A DNA stretch of 64,000 nt, taken from the NCBI RefSeq assembly GCF_014356525.2, contig NC_052505.1, positions 20,253,318 through 20,317,317 on the forward strand, written 5' to 3'. This DNA comes from Nilaparvata lugens. Taxonomy: Eukaryota > Arthropoda > Insecta > Hemiptera > Delphacidae. Below are positions 1 through 11,985 of this stretch, piece by piece (position 1 is the first letter of the stretch; every line of letters starts with the position of its first letter). Position numbers and translations under genes: made by a program. The notes under the pieces were generated by a model, which saw nothing but the letters and a program-made list of their open reading frames with translations, did no database searches and was not told where the DNA came from.

Positions 1-290
1 TTCTGGTAGTTCTGGTCGAACTTCTGGATATTCTGATGCTTGGGCTTCGAATGTTTCGGCAGCTCCATTTCTGAAACAGGCCAATGGCAAAACCGATCTT
101 TAATATTCAACAGTCACAGAAAATGTTTAGAATCAGAAAATGTTCTGAAACAGATTTTGGTAGAGTCGAACGTCTCGGCAGCTGTATTTCTGGAACAGAT
201 CGATAAAAACAGAACATAATATTCTGTAAAACCGATAGATATTTGGAGCCAGAAAATGTTCTGAAACAGATCTATATTTCAGTCACAAGA
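1..290. repeat. Degenerate tandem duplication, ~115 bp unit
   Basis: The phrase TCGGCAGCT..ATTTCTG.AACAG occurs near 56 and again near 175, and GAAAATGTTCTGAAACAGAT occurs near 138 and 250. This suggests two to three diverged copies of a ~115 bp unit. No coding potential was seen. It lies just outside the left end of the piggyBac element. Confidence 0.5.
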
Positions 291-330
291 AGGGGCTTGA
301 CTGGGGCTTGAAGGGCCCTTAACTTGACAA

Positions 331-823
331 CGTATCAAATATAATACGTTGCTTTCAATATTTTTTTTATTTTTTTCTGTACGGTATTTCATTTGGGAGC
401 TGGCACAGTATCATATGTAATACGTTTCTCTACTCAGTGGGATAGTGCTGCCATCTGTTAGTGTTTGTTATAAACAACAGAGCTTGCTGGAAGCTTCAGT
501 GTCAACAAAAATGTCTGCCAAGCGGAAAAACGTGTTGCGTGACAAGGTAAATTATTTTAAATTTCATTAGTTACACGTTTTATTTCAAGTTTAATTGATC
601 AGAATTTGATCTACAAATGACAGAGATTGTATACATATGTTTAAATAAAAACTTCAATTGATTTTAGTATCATTTTTTGAAGATTGAAATTATCGTATCA
701 CCAGTAATACATTGCCAAGAGATGAGACACATAACTCCTTCAAGCATAGTATCACATTTGATACACTGCTCGACTCATAGATGATCACTTTCTTATTGCT
801 ATGTATCACTGATAATACATTGC
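331..823. repeat. Left cluster of iterated GTATCA..TAATAC motifs
   Basis: Near-palindromic motifs occur at ~331-352, 408-426, 694-715, 749-771 and 802-823, with a weaker one at 1063-1083. The shared form is GTATCA, about four bases, TAATAC or TGATAC, then often RTTGC. Some copies are inside intron 1 of the transposase. Their position suggests transposase binding sites; that role is inference. Confidence 0.65.
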
Positions 824-3532
824 TCAGTTCTATATAGCTTGAATATTTAAAGGAAAACTAATCTACAACCAAAATAAATTATAACTTGTATTAGAATTCA
901 CTCAATTATAATATCATAATGTGTTCATTCATGTTACAATTTATTCTAGATGTTGCTGACGATGATTTATTCTAGATAGACACTGTTACGAGCTGAGCCA
1001 CCCAATCCTAGTTAGTTTAGTCTTATTGTATTGACATTTTGCATAATAATTTCCATGCATGGCAATACGTTGTTGATACAGTATGGATAGAATAGACTCA
1101 ATTAATATTGTTTTATAATAGAAATTAGCCTAATAAAATCCATTTTTTTTGTTCCAGATTCCAGAAAGGAGAGTAGACTATATAATGTCTCTTGTTCCAA
1201 AAGCATTTGCTGATTCAGAGGCAGAAGAATCATCTGATGATGAAACAACATTGGCTGATGGTCCACAAAAGAATTTAGAAGAGCACAGTAGTCTCACCAT
1301 CCTTGACCCAGTTGATGAACAGCTCATATTTGAAGACATTTCAGATGCTCCTATGGAGATATGGACATTGGATGTGAATCAATCAGGTACAGGCTCATCT
1401 CCAACTGCTGAAATGATGCATAGTGCGCTTCCTGGAGTATCCTGCAATTCACCTGCTACAACAGTACAATCACCATTATCTGTTGTCACAGATGAACAAC
1501 AGTCCAGTAATAAAAGTGAGCAACCATCACCATCTGTTGATAGAGACGAACAACAACCTGGAGTGTCCAGAATCACGACTCCGCCTTCCAGAACAACACG
1601 TGCATCATCCATTGGAAGGACTTCCAAGGAGGGAAGGACACATTTGCAGAAAAGGATATCTCATCCAAAGACAGCAAAGAAACTGACTCAAAAACAATTC
1701 AAGTGAGTACAAAAAAAGAATTATCAATACAACACTCAACATTATTTTCTTTGCTGTTGATATATATATATATATATTTTTTTTGAACTGCAGTGGAAAC
1801 AATAATATTGTACTATTATATACTTGGCCATTCACTTGTAATGTAGAAGCAGCCTTGTTTGACTAATAAAAAGAACAATCAATAATATTTCTGCAATACA
1901 AGTTATTGTTCATGTGTATAATATTATTGTTTTTTTCTGAGAATTTTACTAATAAAACAAATTGGATTAATTTGGAAAATTTACTGTTCATTTCAGGTGG
2001 AAAAAAACACACTTTGAAGGTGAAGCAGCCATTACTGATCCTGAGTTCACACATCCTGAGAGACATGAGACACTGTATCAATATTTTAAATATTTCTTTG
2101 ATCATGCTCTTATTGATTTGATAGTAGAGAATACTAATTTTATACTCTACACAAGAGTCCGGTAAATGTCTAGGTATAAATAAGTATGATATAATGGATT
2201 TTCTGGCCATAGAGTTACTTATGGGGGTTGTCCAAATGCCCAGCTATACCGATTACTGGTCAGGTAATCTCAGATTTGATAAAATAGCCAATATAATGCC
2301 ATTGAAACGATACCAAAGTATTAGGAGGTTTTTACATTTTGCTAATAATGAACACATGAATGATGATCGTTATTACAAGATTAGACCTGTACTAGAGCAC
2401 CTAAGACAAAAATGCGTTTCATTAGAGCAGGAGAAAAAAAACTCTATTGATGAAATGATGATCCCCTATAAGGGTACCCGTGCTGGCTCTAGACGCCAGT
2501 ACATGAAGAATAAGCCAACAAAGTGGGGATTCAAATTGTATGTCAGAGCCGGCATCTCTGGTATAATACATGACTTTATTATATATGGTGGGGATGATAC
2601 ATTTAGGAATAATGTGTTCACAGATGAGGTGCAGCAACTTGGTTTTGGTGCTAAAATAGTAGTTGCACTTTGTCAAAGTATTCACAATATGCCAGGATCT
2701 GTTGTGTACTTTGACAATTTTTTTACATCTCTTGAGTTAATGCACTACTTGCGATATGAGTTGAGAATTTTTAGCTTAGGAACAATTCGAACTAATCGCC
2801 TTCGAGGTTGTGAGCTTTTATCTGACAAGGAATTGAAAAAAAGGGCCGAGGTTCATTTGATTACCGTGTAGACAATGAGGAGAATGTCTCCATTGTAAAA
2901 TGGTATGATAATAAACCTGTGCATTTATGTAGCACTTACATTGCTACTGAGCCAGTCAGTAAAATATCACGTTACTCAACTGAGCAAAAAAAAAACGCGT
3001 TGAGGTACCATGTCCACAAATTGTAAAAGACTACAATCAGCACATGGGAGGAGTTGACCTACCCGATATGCTGGTAGCTCTCTATCGTACAGGTCTAAGA
3101 TCGCATAAGTGGTATTTGGGGATATTTTCACAGCTATTAGATATTAGTGTGAATAATTCTTGGCTGCTTTCTAGGAGATATCATGGTCTGCTGAAAATAG
3201 GCGGAAAGCATGTTATTTTGAAGGAATTTCGAACTTCAATTATTGCTCAAAGCTTGTTGCTTTATGGCAGACGCAAGAGAACTGCAAAAGTAGAGCAAGT
3301 ACCACGGCCCGAAAAAATCATCAAGACTCCCAAAACTCTTAGGCCTTCACCAGATGTGCGATATGATTGTACAGATCATTTTCCAATTTTCGGTAAAAGG
3401 GGACGATGTATGCACTGCCCCACGGGACAAACAAATGCTATGTGCACAAAATGTCAACTTCGTTTGTGCTTCACTGGTGAGAGGAATTGTTTTCTACTAT
3501 TCCATAAGGAAAAAGGAAATACAGGAAAGTAG
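511..3532 (+). pseudogene. piggyBac transposase, three exons, frameshifted
   Basis: Exon 1 (511-546) encodes a basic 12-residue start, MSAKRKNVLRDK. A GT at 547 and an AG at 1157 join it in phase to exon 2 (1158-1702), an acidic N-terminal region (AEESSDDE). Exon 3 starts at 1997 and carries the DDE_Tnp_1_7 fold. The first catalytic Asp is in SIDEMMIPYKG (~2447), the second in VVYFDNFFTS (~2705) and the third in MGGVDLPDML (~3044). A Cys-rich C-terminal finger (CMHC..CTKC..C) spans ~3400-3520. The frame breaks near 2140 and in or next to A-rich runs near 2835 and 2992, so as written no full protein is made. The last two breaks are homopolymers and could be sequencing errors. The protein would excise and insert DNA at TTAA in the nucleus. 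Confidence 0.85.
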
Positions 3533-4400
3533 ATGTAAGTAATTGTATAAGATTGGTACCCTACAGTAATGTACTATTGTACTGTAAATAGCAGACTAGA
3601 TTATAAGGTTTTAGATTATAAGGCTTTGCTTACTTAGTATGTAAATAATTCTATAAACATTTTTATTTTTTTTCATTACTATTACTATGTAATTTACATC
3701 ATTAGCACTTAGTTCACTATATGACTGTTACCCAATAAATGTATCTTGATTTTTCAATGGCATAATAAGAGAGGGGGAGATACGAAATAAATTATTGTGA
3801 GAGTGTGCAAGGTGAGCACAGTAATATGAAATAATAAGAAATTAGATTAGATAACACTATAAGACTTTGATTACATACTTCTAAGCTGAGTAAATAATTC
3901 TACAAGTGTCTATAATTTTTATATTTCTTCATTACTATTTTACTAAATAATTCACAGCATTACCACTTAGTATATGCTAGCAATTAAATGTATATTTTGA
4001 TTTCTAAATTGCATATTATTTTTCCAATACCCTGTATATCGTAGCTTGCAACTTGAATTTTTGGAAATTCACAATAAAAATTTATTTGTTATTAGAAGAT
4101 AGTAAAAATATCTCTGCATTATCAGAATTATAACCATAAACCAAGTTACTATGGTAATAATACTAGTATTTAGTATTAGGTATTATTATGTTTGTCTATG
4201 GAATTACTAATGTAATTATTTGGTTTGTAATTTTTTATGAAACAGGCCCAAGGAATTGATAAGAAAATCATGATTATTGTAGAACAATATTCATGAAAAA
4301 TTAAGATAACTATTTCAAAAAGTTTATGAATTTGATGACCAGGTAGAGTATCAAGAATTATACATGAGCATTAGAACCTTAGATGCTGCATACTTGGTAA

Positions 4401-4473
4401 TGTATCACATGTAATACATACAAATTATAAGTTGAGGTACAAGGTACTTGGCATTGTATCACATATGATACAT
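4401..4473. repeat. Right cluster of the same GTATCA..TAATAC motif
   Basis: Two copies, ~4401-4419 and ~4455-4473, lie near the right end of the piggyBac element. The second (GTATCACATATGATAC) is almost a perfect palindrome. Their presence at both ends supports a function in transposition. Confidence 0.6.
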
Positions 4474-4735
4474 ATCATAACTTTTTTTCTTATGATTTTT
4501 TTTTCAAAAAAATAGTTTTATCTCATCAAGGACATCTATAATAGATTATTCAAAGAAAAAAAAATCATCCCATCACGATATGTGTAGGTCTGCCAAGTTA
4601 AGGGTGGCATTAAGCCGCAGCGATTTCAAGCTTTCTCTCGATACCGAACAGTGATTAACGCGAGTGAATAACGCTATTGACAGTACAGACCTTCTTTTAC
4701 CTCAATTTTTTTAATTAATTAAGAAGAATGAGACA

Positions 4736-4979
4736 TAATAATAATATCGAGTGACCTGGCTGGCTCAGGTCTGGTGTCAGAGTTTTCAGGTCGCAACTGA
4801 TCAATTTCAGGGCCTCTGACATGACCTAACGACTGCTTTTTAGGCAGCCGGGACCGACGGCTTAACGTGTCCATCCGAAACACGGGAGTGGCCCGAGATA
4901 AATATCTTGCCCGGGCCGGGATTTGAACCCGGGCCTCTGAGTCATAAAGCCAGCATCTGATCCACTCGACTACGGCAAC
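4736..4979 (-). mobile_element. tRNA-derived SINE with 14-bp target duplication
   Basis: Read on the minus strand, the head carries an A-box-like TAGTCGAGTGG and a B-box GGTTCAAATCC, as expected for RNA polymerase III transcription. The body contains CACTCCCGTGTTTCGGATGG and GTCGGTCCCGGCTG, and the tail ends in an ATT-rich run. The direct repeat AGAAGAATGAGACA flanks it at 4722-4735 and 4980-4993. A second member of the family lies at 53580-53830. It depends on a LINE for movement. Confidence 0.85.
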
Positions 4980-4993
4980 AGAAGAATGAGACA

Positions 4994-5412
4994 ATAAAAG
5001 AAGAAGTGGTGCTAGTGTGTGTATTGACTTATTTGTAGACTATATTCAAGTATAAGTAGTATATTCAAGAGCTGCAATAAGCCAATTACAATCTGATATT
5101 TAAATGTTAATAAGGAAAAAACGTCTTTTGAATTCTATTCCGTTGATTTTGCTAGTTTGAAAAAATCTCACTCAATATTTGACATTGTTCTCTCAAAGTT
5201 AAGAATACAGCTTTTTCTCATAAATTCAGAATAAATATATAAATAGTAATTCAAATATTCATGTTCTGAGTTTTGTTGACAAATATTGGAAGTTCGCGAT
5301 TATTTTCAGTGTATTCAACCTAGATTCCATAAAAAACCGTTTAGATCAAAACAATAATAAAATTTGATTGATCCTTGAAGGTCTATAATGATAATATTAG
5401 ATTGAGTCTGTT
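4994..5412. other. AT-rich non-coding DNA, nothing recognised
   Basis: I see no open frame, splice pattern, hairpin or repeat match in this stretch between the SINE and the hAT-type element. Confidence 0.4.
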
Positions 5413-5586
5413 CCTAGCAACAGGGGTGCCCAGCCCCCCCAAGGCCAATGGCGCATGCCCCCCCCCAATTCAAGTGTAATGCCCCCCCCAATCCATGTGT
5501 AATGACCCCCCCCCCCAAAGTACCCCAACTCCCAACTCTTTAGTTTTTAACATTAGTGAGTGTATGACAATAAAATTCACATCTTA

Positions 5587-5751
5587 AGGTGCTTACAGAT
5601 ATACGCGCCGCGAACATGAGCAATTCACTTTTAATCAGCTGATGCCAAGCTTTTTATATCTGTATATTACCGTTTCTGTAAAAATACAGATATAATCAGC
5701 TGATTAAAAGTGAATTGCTCATGTTCGCGGCGCGTATATCTGTACGCACCT
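5587..5751. mobile_element. Near-perfect foldback MITE inside the hAT element
   Basis: The arms match over ~57 bp with one mismatch (AGGTGCTTACAGATATACGC against AGGTGCGTACAGATATACGC), and the pairing continues inward with a small indel. No protein is encoded. The high arm identity suggests recent insertion or gene conversion. No clear target duplication was seen. Confidence 0.8.
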
Positions 5752-6177
5752 CTACATTCGAATCTTCCAAAGGACATTATTTACATTTGGTCTTGTGAGG
5801 AATTCTTTCTGTTTTCATAATATTGTAAAAATATATACCATCGTTTCTTATCTCTTTAAAATAGAAATAAAGTATCTTTTTGATATTATTTTTGAGACTA
5901 GCAGTGCACCCGTTCTTGTTCGGGAGGACTAGAAAGAACTTCATTACATCAGGAAAAACTACATGACACATATTCTAATAGGATATTAAAAGATAAGTAA
6001 GGGAGGCTTTGCTTTTTAAATGTTAAGGTTATTTATAAAAAGTTGAATAATAATATCATTGATAATTCTTTATTGCAAAAGAATATTGCATAACAATCTT
6101 TGTAAACATTCATACAAATTTGGAACTATTTTATTCATACAATATTTTATAATGTCGGCAAGTTTAGGTATTCTAAA

Positions 6178-7330
6178 TCCTATACTATTAAACGAGCAAT
6201 TACTGTTTAGATGTTTTGATGTTTAAATTTTTAGATGTTTATATGTTTGTATTTCACCGGATCTCGAAAACGGCTCTAACGATTCTCACGAAATTCAGAA
6301 CATAGTAGGTTTATAATATGAAAATTCGATTACACTAGGTCTCATCCCTGGGGAAACTCGCTGAAGGAAATTAAAAAAATTTATTCATCCTTGAAAAAAC
6401 AGGTGATAATTTCGGCGTCTGTTGATGAAGGAAGTGATTGAGCCAGTTGTACAAAAGCCGGTTAAATTTTAATCCTGATTAATTCCAGTAGAACCAATCG
6501 GATAAGCTATCTTTTTGAGATTGTCTTCTGTGATTTGATTCACGTGACATGAATCAGGATTAAAATTTAACATGCTTTTGTGAGAGAAATTTTTGCATTC
6601 CTCTGCGAATTAATCTCAATCCACTGTGATTAGATAGAACCTTTCTGTATGAACTACTTTATTATAATTTCTTCTTTCGTAATATTTTTTATATACTTTT
6701 GTAGGTACTCTAGAGCGGAGCTCGGTGCCCCGATATTTATCATGAATTGGAATAGGTTGTCACTGATGTTGTGTTGTTGGTAGTATTTACTTTTTAACAT
6801 TACAGGAGTAAATAACACAAGTCGAACAAAATGTATCTTTAAATGGTTTGGTTTTTGGAATAAAGATATCATCTGAACAAGTACATTTTGTAAATTCTAT
6901 CTATTAATACCAAATATCGGGGCACCGAGCTTTGCTCGTTATTTATTTATTGATAAACAGATTTATTTCATTGATAATCATTTCTTTAAAATGATTGGGG
7001 AAGTACTAACAGACACAGCCCAAAATTGTTACTTACCCGAATTTTGATTTATTCACTACGAAAAATATATTTCGTCTGTGATTTATTCACAGACGAGATC
7101 ATCATCTGTTTTTCCAAGGATGAATTATCCTCTTCAGAGAGTTTTCTCAGGGATGAGACCTAGTGCAATCGAATTTTGATATCATAAATCTACTATATTC
7201 CGAATTTCGTGAAAATCGTTAGAGCCGTTTCCGAGATCCGTTGAACATAAATAACCAGATAGCCAGATAACCAGATATAGAAATAGAAAAATATAAACAG
7301 ATATACATAAATTACTCGCTATTATAATAT
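6178..7330. mobile_element. Inverted pair of Helitron-like repeat copies
   Basis: A plus-strand copy begins TCCTATACTATTAAACGAGC at 6178 and runs to about 6745, where a CGGAGCTCGGTGCCCCGATA end is seen. A second copy on the minus strand runs from ~7330 down to ~6905 and ends with AACGAGCAAAGCTCGGTGCC. Both contain the family core CTCGAAAACGGCTC (CTCGGAAACGGCTC in the minus copy), ACATAGTAGG-like and CTAGGTCTCATCCCTG-like blocks. Other copies are at 17262-18064 and 33186-33895. The TC start and the short GAGC..GCTC hairpin near the end resemble Helitrons or Helentrons, but no CTRR terminus is evident, so the class is uncertain. Confidence 0.55.
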
Positions 7331-7590
7331 GATAACAACTTATAGTCCAGTCAAATGGTCGTTTTTCAGGAAACAGCCCCGAAATAATTTTTTTCGATGG
7401 TTCTATATATTTTTGGGGCGCTGAATTCTAATCTGAAATTTGCTGACACACCAGAAGGCGACTTCACCCCAAAATTTTCGATTTTTTCAAGTTTTCCATT
7501 TAATCTCGACAACCTTGAATTTTTCGAGAAAAAGCATTCTCTATATAATATTAAAGATAATAAATTTCCAATGAATTGAGTGGTCGCGCA

Positions 7591-7747
7591 GGACTACTTT
7601 TTGGATTTTATATCTGAAGTGTTCCACAAGATACGCAACTTTGAATGTTCGAGAAATTTGTGATATTTTCCCCATTCTCACAGTCTCGCATATGCAACGT
7701 TGCGTATCTTGTGGAACACTTCAGATGCAAAATCCAAAAAGTGGTCG
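7591..7747. repeat. Foldback hairpin, ~43 bp arms
   Basis: CTGAAGTGTTCCACAAGATA pairs with TATCTTGTGGAACACTTCAG. The pairing extends outward through TTTTTGG..CCAAAAA. The loop is ~70 bp. It sits inside the hAT element and carries no gene. Confidence 0.75.
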
Positions 7748-8430
7748 AGGTTGTGATGAATTTTCTCCTCTTTTCACTCCCATGAAATATACTTTTGTTT
7801 TCAATACCGTTCAAAAGTTACAGCCAATTGAATGATGATCTTTATTCTCTCATTTTTTTGCGATTTTACTGTTAATTAAGAGTCTCTAAAATGAGTACAA
7901 TGCATGATAGAAACTTGCGATTGGTCTTAAATGAGAGAAAATTTCATGCTCTATAAGCTGAGGTACCCTAAATTTATATTGCATTACTGTTTATATCGAA
8001 AAACTGTCGAGACTGTGAAAATGAGAAAAATATCGCATATTTCTTGCAACAGCAAGGAAACTCAAACACAGGACCATTAAAAATTAAAATGAAGCAAAGG
8101 AAATCAGAATAATAGTGGATGATGAAGTTATAATTTATTTTTGTCAAAGATTCACCTTCAAACTCATAGGCTTAAAATTACTAAAATTCCTGCATACAAA
8201 ATATTATCAATTGTGCTTATGCTTTATATTGAGTTACACTTAGCATAATATAACATTGTAAAGGTGGGAGAAATTAACTACATTAGGATATCTCTATTTA
8301 ATACCTTGATTTTTTAATCATAATTCAAAATGTTGACATAAAATATACAAAAAATCATGCCCCCCCCAAAAATGTTGATGGCGCAAATTGCGCCATGCCC
8401 CCCCCCCTTGTGGGCACCCCTGCCTAGCAA

Positions 8431-9865
8431 TAAATATCACAGGAATAATGTGATGATATGTGGTGAATTAGCGAGAAGATGTAGGGGAAACATCAAGTGA
8501 TAGATCAAAGTTCTGTTATGTTTATCTTGGAAAGTTTGAAACCCAACCAAGTATGGAAATGCGTCAGAGAGATGAACATTCCAGGAGACGTTGTAACGAG
8601 AAATACAACCGAAGAACAATAATATTGTACATGCTGGAATATGAACATCCTTTATTATTGTTCTAAGTTTGAGTTGGGCAGGTCGAGAGCCGAAAGTCAA
8701 CAGCAGAGCAAATATTAGCTTGTCTGCCAGGTCTGGTATTAGGAGGTACCTGGGAGTTTCCTCCCAGCAAACCATGACCGTGTTATGACACTTCTAACTT
8801 ACTCATTCACCTCCTTCCCTATCTCTGTTCATCAGGATCTCCCTTCACTAATTTCATTTCACTCACTCAACCAGGGAAGCAGCTTGTCTACTTCAGCTCA
8901 TATCGACTGAATTTGATAAAGTTCTGCCACTCATGAAAAATTGAACTCAAAATAGAATCCACACATTCTCGTAATTCTCTGGATGAGATTCGAGATTCTG
9001 TGTGGGTAATGCTATAGAGAAAAAGTAGATATCCGATGGAATATTATGTCATTTACGTTCGAAATTTCAAGCCGATTTTTTTTTTCAACTCAAACCGATA
9101 ACATGTATTGTATTTGCATAATTATAAAAAAATAAATAACTGTCGACTAATATCTATTCTCACTGCTTTGGCTGGGCGAAAGTGTAAGAATGGCACAGTG
9201 TCAGAGGCCATCAGCCTCACATAGCTTCACGAAAACGAACTACTACGACTATCGGCTTGGGTCAACAGTCAAATTTAAAAAATGAACACCATGGGATATC
9301 TTCTTATCCTATCTTTTCTATATCCAAGTAATAATCGTATACTGAAAATCCTGGAGATCGTATGAAGCGTCATTTCAGACTTGGATGATCTTCGAAAGAT
9401 AAGTAGAATTCAATTCAGTCGAGTAACCGAGCACTATGGATAATTTATTATCATCACTTCAGTGGAGTTTCAGAATTCACCCTTCACTAGCAATGACCAA
9501 TCAAATAATCCTATTCTGTATTCAGAATATCTCACTTGTAAATTGTATTTCGGAGGGATCATTCCTTGTCTAACATGTTTTCAATAAGATTCAAGGATCA
9601 ATGATTTGGGATGGATGCTGCATAACTTTATGAATGGTCCATGGTAAAATATTACCATCACATTTCGTCAAATTCATCTATTTATTTATCTTTTTATCAA
9701 TTTATCCATCTATTTATTCATCTTTTTATTTATTTATTCAACAATGACAAAACAACTTAATCATGAAATGATTGGATAAGGAAAAACAGGCTTATAGTAG
9801 GGCTTAAAGCCCTAACGTAAAATTCACGTTATAAATTCAGCACCATTGGTTTGCTACCGTATCTG
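8431..9865. other. Non-coding, nothing recognised
   Basis: Beyond the hAT element the sequence is AT-rich. The longest open frame here (8437-8775, minus) shows no family motif and looks like chance. Probably intron or downstream sequence of the Ig-domain gene. Confidence 0.4.
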
Positions 9866-9955
9866 TCATTAAAACTGGAAACTTGAAAATGACCAATGGT
9901 CGAAACTAGTTGATAAAATATTTCAAAGTTTTTAATAATAAAGGGTACTACAAGT
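9866..9955 (+). repeat. Dispersed retroelement 3' tail
   Basis: It shares ACTTGAAAATG.CC.ATGGTC, GAAACTAGTTG and AATAATAAAGGGTAC with 35366-35440, in the same orientation. The GACC..GGTC stem followed by GAAAC resembles the 3' parts of Penelope-like elements. Which element it belongs to is inference. Confidence 0.45.
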
Positions 9956-10588
9956 TTTCATATTGTTTTCATTAATTTCTATCAGTCATTATACAAAGCA
10001 GATCTATCTACCCTTCTCTACCTCTGCACAGCTGCCAAATCGTTCACAGGCTACAATTAAATTTAATGAATTACCAAAATTCCAATCTCGATTATCATGA
10101 AAACGCATTATCAATCAGAAATGATTATTATTCCATATTTGATGTATAATTGACCAAGAACCAACTATGTATATCAGATCAAATAAAGAAACACCGTTAT
10201 AACTTGATTCACAGCTATGCAATATACATAGCGCTGGAAACGGAAAAGTGGCAACATTGCGTACCAATCATTTCCAATGATTTTATAACGTAAACCTCAC
10301 CATAGTCTGCAAGACTAGACTTCAATCGCTTCAATAAAAATCATTTTTTGGGAAAGGTGCTGAAATGTTTAATATAGAATCGTATAGTAAAATACTGAAA
10401 CAACTCCAAAATATGCATGCAAGACTTCATAATATTCATGAATTTCAAAGGGAATTGAGATGCGAATTGAATTGTGAGAATGAGTTGAAATGTATTGGAT
10501 TGAATGAATCGAGGCCACAAACTTAATCCTCCAGTAATAGTGAATTAATTTATTTATTAATCTGTGGATACAATAATTAAATCGGTCT
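9956..10588. other. Non-coding; contains one MITE end
   Basis: A phrase near 10278-10304 (TTATAACGTAAACCTCACCATAG) matches one terminus of the TA-flanked MITE family described at 13101. The left half was not found. Nothing else was recognised. Confidence 0.4.
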
Positions 10589-11050
10589 GAAGAGAAAGGG
10601 AACATGTCAAAAATCAGAATTTTTCAGGAAAGAGAAGAAACTGAATACAGATAAAAGTATTGATAATTTCAAGATTGTTTTTTGTCATTGGGGTGCAAAC
10701 TCTTTTAAGACAGCAATTCAAATCCAGTATAACAACTATATAAGATTCACCCCTTAAAATTGAGTATCTTGTTAACTTCCTATTGCTCATGATGATATTA
10801 TAAATTATCACTCTTCAACTTTTACTGTAAACACCTCAACCGAAAGCAATCTAACCACAAAGCAACGCGTGAATCAAAGATAACCTAACAATAGCATAAA
10901 AATCACAACTGACAAACAGCTAATTTCCGAATGTTCGGCGTTGAAAAGGAACATGTGTGTCATGACTATAGTTCCCTTTCACTTCAGTACAGCAAAAATA
11001 CGATATCTGTTTCTCCTATAAAGAGAATGCTGACATGTTCCCTTTCAACT
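10589..11050. repeat. Possible inverted-repeat element
   Basis: AAAGGGAACATGTC near 10595 is found inverted as GACATGTTCCCTTTCAA near 11034-11050. A third copy (TTGAAAAGGAACATGT) is near 10940. This may be a small inverted-repeat transposon, but no target duplication was found. Confidence 0.35.
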
Positions 11051-11239
11051 CCAATCGATGTATCCCACAGTGAACAACTCATTTCAACCATAAAAAAATG
11101 AAAAATTTTGACATTTTCCCTTTCTCCTCAGGCCGATTCATTTGCAAATCATATGAATATGATTGGGAAAGAATAACAGGCATTGGCGCATTGCCCAAAA
11201 CTATTCTATTCTCAAATGTTGATACTATAATAAGTCCAG

Positions 11240-11244
11240 AGAGA

Positions 11245-11293
<49 letters not shown>

Positions 11294-11875
11294 TGCCTTT
11301 ATTCAATATAAATAAAAATAATAAGACTACAATCATGTTACAAAATAAACAATTAAAAATTATATAATTAAGATAATGATTGTGCTAAATAAAAAACATG
11401 AGACAAAAAACTTGACATAACCATAAAGGTTGTCTGCCAGAGTTGGTAGGCCCATTCTACAAAAACAAAAGAAATTCGAAATTTTGTGAAAACAATTATT
11501 ATTGGAAACCAAACAAACAAAAAAAAGAACCTGCTACATAAAGAACAAATACATCAATAAAGCTGAACAAAATGAAATAAATACTACTATAATGCCTCAG
11601 TAATTTTCCTTTTTATACTTAATAATTAAACTCCCTAATCATTTATTTCTAATACTAACTGCCATCATCTCTATATCATTTAATACATTCTCCCCCAGGA
11701 ACATTTTACGTAACCCCACTAAAACAGGACATACCCCTAGGAAATGCTTTTTGTCTTCTCTTTGCCTCAAATTACACATAGAGCAGAGCCATTGAGATTC
11801 TTCCCTCCCGCGCCGGGAGGGAAGAATAAGTCCAAACATAGGTTATGTTCTCACGGCTGAAAGTTAAAGTTCAAT
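11240..11875 (-). mobile_element. LINE 3' fragment with CT-repeat tail
   Basis: On the minus strand, ~11839-11639 encodes CSMCNLRQREDKKHFLGVCP, the Cys/His pattern common after the reverse transcriptase domain of non-LTR retrotransposons. About 340 bp of 3' untranslated sequence follows, ending in AATAAAGGCATTTT and a (CT)n run at ~11290-11245. A simple-repeat tail is typical of many LINEs. It is 5'-truncated and dead, and it lies just beyond the last visible host exon. Confidence 0.6.
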
Positions 11876-11985
11876 TTTCGTCCAAAAATATATATGAGAT
11901 AAAAAATTTGGGAGTATTAAAACACCATAGAAAATGGAAATAGATTTAAAACATCATGAAATATGAAATGAATAATAGCACTTAC

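Larger units (their letters stand above)
323..4597 (+). mobile_element. piggyBac-family DNA transposon with TTAA target sites
   Basis: The sequence is bounded by TTAA at 319-322 and 4598-4601, the canonical piggyBac target duplication. The ends are short inverted repeats: CTTGACA inward from the left and CTTGGCA inward from the right (reverse complement). A transposase with the three piggyBac catalytic aspartates lies between them. Near-palindromic GTATCA..TAATAC motifs recur in both subterminal regions. Length is about 4.3 kb, longer than a typical 2.5-3 kb element because of introns and a long 3' region. The terminal repeats are short, so the boundary call is good but not certain. Confidence 0.72.
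5421..8422. mobile_element. Non-autonomous hAT-type element, 3.0 kb, with nested insertions
   Basis: The ends are a perfect 12-bp inverted repeat, CAGGGGTGCCCA at 5421 and its reverse complement ending at 8422. The 8-bp direct duplication CCTAGCAA flanks it at 5413-5420 and 8423-8430. CAGGGGTG-type termini with 8-bp duplications are diagnostic of hAT elements. Just inside each end are C-rich runs with GGCGCATGCC and GCGCCATGCC. No transposase was recognised inside. The interior holds foldbacks and Helitron-like sequence, so it was inserted into repeatedly or grew by nesting. Confidence 0.85.
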
